Below are positions 62,040 through 64,000 of a stretch of 64,000 bases of DNA, in pieces. The stretch comes from Lumbricus rubellus (taxonomy: Eukaryota > Annelida > Clitellata > Crassiclitellata > Lumbricidae). The DNA is taken from assembly GCA_945859605.1 (NCBI GenBank), contig OX243824.1, forward strand, positions 20,490,467-20,554,466, in the 5' to 3' direction. Each line of letters starts with the position of its first letter. The stretch's first letter is position 1. The position numbers and the translations under genes were made by a program. The notes under the pieces are model-generated. The model did no database searches and had not been told where the DNA came from. It saw only the letters and a program-made list of their open reading frames with translations.

Positions 62040-62110
62040 TCCAGTATGCAGTGTCCTTGGTGCCTGAGATACATGTCTTGAAGAGGCACTATATAAATTG
62101 TACATTGCTG
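62040..62110 (+). repeat. LINE tail
   Basis: GGTGCCTGAGATACATG, CTTGAAGAGGCACTATATAA, TTGTACATTGCTGAGTGAG. Confidence 0.5.
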
Positions 62111-62348
62111 AGTGAGTACTTTACTAGCAAATCGTAGTCTCGTACACGTAAGATGTTCTGTTCTCTATAGAATTGAGCACTATGTATTTAAAACTGGGAA
62201 GATGCATACAATGATTATACAATAGTTACATCAGGTTTGCTGAAGCAACAGAGTTGTGACACAAAGGTTTTGAACTTTTCTAATGCTCGAACTCTACTAC
62301 TATAGTAATAAAATTTATTTTTGGAACCTGTCGAGCCTTGTAATGGAT

Positions 62349-62354
62349 AATAAA
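62349..62354 (+). terminator. PRPF8 polyadenylation signal candidate
   Basis: AATAAA in GGATAATAAAGAACG, followed by a T-rich stretch. A second AATAAA is at 62307-62312. Which site is used cannot be told from sequence. Confidence 0.4.
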
Positions 62355-62429
62355 GAACGTGAGGTTGGATTTCTCTCTCTCATTGATTTCTTGTTAACTG
62401 TGTGGCTTGATATTTAGAATTGGGTATCT

Positions 62430-63010
62430 TTCGGGAGAGGGCAGGAAAAACATGGTGCTGATGTTTGGAATGATGAAGGGTATGAACAGAAGAGGAAGAC
62501 CACATGAGAGAATGGAGAATAAACATCAAAGAGTGGTGTATGTTTGTATGTGCACTTGTTATAGCGCCCCTTCAAGCTCTGTCTACTCAGAGGTGCTCCC
62601 GAATGCAGAGCGGACACTGCATCGGAGTTTCACGCCGAACCGCTGAGCAATTGTGTGTGAAGAACTTGCCCAAGGTCCTTACGCAGCGAGGTGAATTCGA
62701 ACCTTCCGGCTCCAAGGCAACATTTGTGTAGTGGTAGTGTAGTGGTGGCATCCACCACTACACCACCACGCCCCCCACATGGAAAAGACCTACCAAGACT
62801 TAGTCATCTAACTCTGGATAGATCCAGCCGGAGAGACCCAGCCAGAGAGACAACGTCACTATTGTCACAGAGCTGAGGAAGATAAAAAAGACATGGGTGG
62901 AAAATGCGAAACACAATCCTGCCGAAAAAGACATTGACATGAGAATGGCACTGAACTGTATCAGAGACAGAAAGAAATGGAGCCATCTTGTAAAAACCTC
63001 ATCGTCGGCA
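62430..63010 (+). mobile_element. LINE-like remnant interrupted by a SINE
   Basis: The left part reads LMFGMMKGMNRRGRPHERME, then NNIKEW after a frame change. The right part, past the SINE, reads MALNCIRDRKKWSHLVKT. These are the two successive C-terminal motifs of a non-LTR reverse transcriptase (GRP-R--D-IKEW ... RDR--W--LV), so the SINE at 62549-62776 inserted into it. Confidence 0.65.
62549..62776 (-). mobile_element. tRNA-derived SINE, family A (reverse, nested)
   Basis: TTATAGCGCCCCTTCAAGCT, TACTCAGAGGTGCTCCCG, GAGTTTCACGCCGAACCGCT, CTTCCGGCTCCAAGGC, CCACCACTACACCACCACGC. Nested in LINE-like sequence. Confidence 0.85.
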
Positions 63011-63260
63011 CACACCCGTCGGAAGAGAGAAAAGAAGAGGACGATATTGTAAGGGTGTTCCAGTGTATTACTCGGTTAGATACATGGCTTCTCACTTAGT
63101 GTTTTTACTACTTTTTAGTGACGTATGATCCTGATCTGCCCTATAGTTTCCTACCGTAAAATGCCACCCGTGGTTCCGTGGTGAATTCACGACAGCATGC
63201 GTTTGATGTTTACGATAACTGCTATAGTGCTAGGTCCTGTTTAGTCGTCATGTCACCGAT

Positions 63261-63680
63261 TATACACTGTGTCCCAATAAATCGGGACCCCTTTTTATAA
63301 TGTTAATAAAACTGGCAAATACTCATCGATTTTCAAAATTTCAAACTGTTTTTATCCTGAGATAATTATCTGCAAATTGGTAAATTTATGAACGGCCATC
63401 ACTAAAAATGACGTCATAATGACGTCGTTAATTTACATATCGAAACCAAATGTTAACAAAAATCGTTGTGTTCGGTACTCAACATTTGAATTCTCTGATG
63501 CAAATGACGTAATTGTGACGTCAATATTCATGCCAGAAACTTCATATTTGAATCAGTGGAAGATAATTATCTCAGAATAAAAACCGTTTTGAAATTTAGA
63601 AAATCGATTAACATTAAATTATTTTGCCTGTTTTATTCACATTATAAAAAGGGTCTCGATTTATTGGGACACAGTGTATA
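63261..63680. mobile_element. Tc1/mariner-type palindromic MITE
   Basis: Left end TATACACTGTGTCCCAATAA and right end TTATTGGGACACAGTGTATA are perfect inverse copies with TA at the borders. Inverted similarity extends inward over most of the arms (TATCCTGAGATAATTATC versus GATAATTATCTCAGAATA). No transposase frame. Confidence 0.8.
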
Positions 63681-63728
63681 CACAATGTCTTGCATTGGCT
63701 GAGTTTGGTATCTGATTTGGTGTGGCGT

Positions 63729-64000
63729 CAAGGCCATAGCCAGGATTTGATTTGGGGGGGGAGGTTTCTTCGGCGGAGAATTTCTGACAACCTTTTTTTG
63801 CCGTTAAAATTTTTCACGAGTCCGAGTCCAAGGGAGTTCGAGTCCGAGTCCGAGTCACTAAGGATCGAGTCCGAGTCCGAGTCCAGTAACATCAAGATAC
63901 ACTGAAACACTCAACATAATGACATAGAAAAAATATCAACACTAATTATGCTAATGGTATTTTTAAGTGTAATTTATCAAAATTGAACTTTAAAAATACT
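63729..64000 (+). mobile_element. Left end of hAT-like element, partial
   Basis: CAAGGCCATAGCCAGGATTT matches the left end of 17962-18220. The right end is outside the window or lost. It includes a GAGTCC hexamer repeat at about 63818-63882. Confidence 0.5.

Larger units (their letters stand above)
61516..62354 (+). other. PRPF8 3' UTR and flank
   Basis: Follows the TAA. A 23-bp duplication built on ATCGCACGTTGAATTGCGA occurs at 61560-61605. Candidate poly(A) signals are ATTAAA at 61800 and AATAAA at 62307 and 62349. Confidence 0.55.

Overview
The window is animal nuclear DNA, most likely from a marine invertebrate (inference). Its genes are split by many GT-AG introns. It has long AT-rich introns and carries tRNA-derived SINEs, L2/CR1-like LINE tails, Helitron, hAT, Tc1/mariner-like and TTAA-flanked (piggyBac-type) elements. 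I cannot name the species. Three protein-coding genes can be rebuilt exon by exon, all on the + strand and all with phases that close exactly.

Layout. 1-5866 is repeat-rich intergenic DNA (tandem duplications, CATA and GGA microsatellites, two hAT-type MITEs). 5867-7950 is a three-exon claudin-like four-membrane-span gene (263 aa). 7951-13188 is intergenic, with a CAT microsatellite and SINEs. 13189-21379 is a complete cytosolic phosphoglycerate kinase gene (12 exons, 415 aa). 21380-24245 is the spacer, including a likely PRPF8 promoter. 24246-61515 is a complete PRPF8/Prp8 gene, the core U5 snRNP splicing factor (39 coding exons, 2356 aa, one GC-AG intron). 61516-64000 holds the 3' UTR, a SINE nested in LINE-like sequence, and a palindromic mariner-type MITE.

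PGK (glycolysis) and PRPF8 (spliceosome core) are head-to-tail housekeeping genes. Each has a CACGTG box near its probable start, but nothing suggests a shared function. Most of the sequence is intron filled with short non-autonomous mobile elements.

The most unusual signal lies in three consecutive PRPF8 introns (24, 25 and 26). Nine copies of a 59-60 nt hairpin sit on the sense strand. Their arms are conserved, the loop varies, and the outer stem shows covarying bases. This looks like an intronic cluster of pre-microRNA-like hairpins spread by tandem duplication. I do not recognise the family. Other notable signals are a SINE family sharing its 3' tail with local LINE copies, a set of TTAA-flanked miniature elements in two size classes, an array of TGACGTCA boxes inside one of them, and a minisatellite that repeats a 3' splice site next to PRPF8 exon 4.
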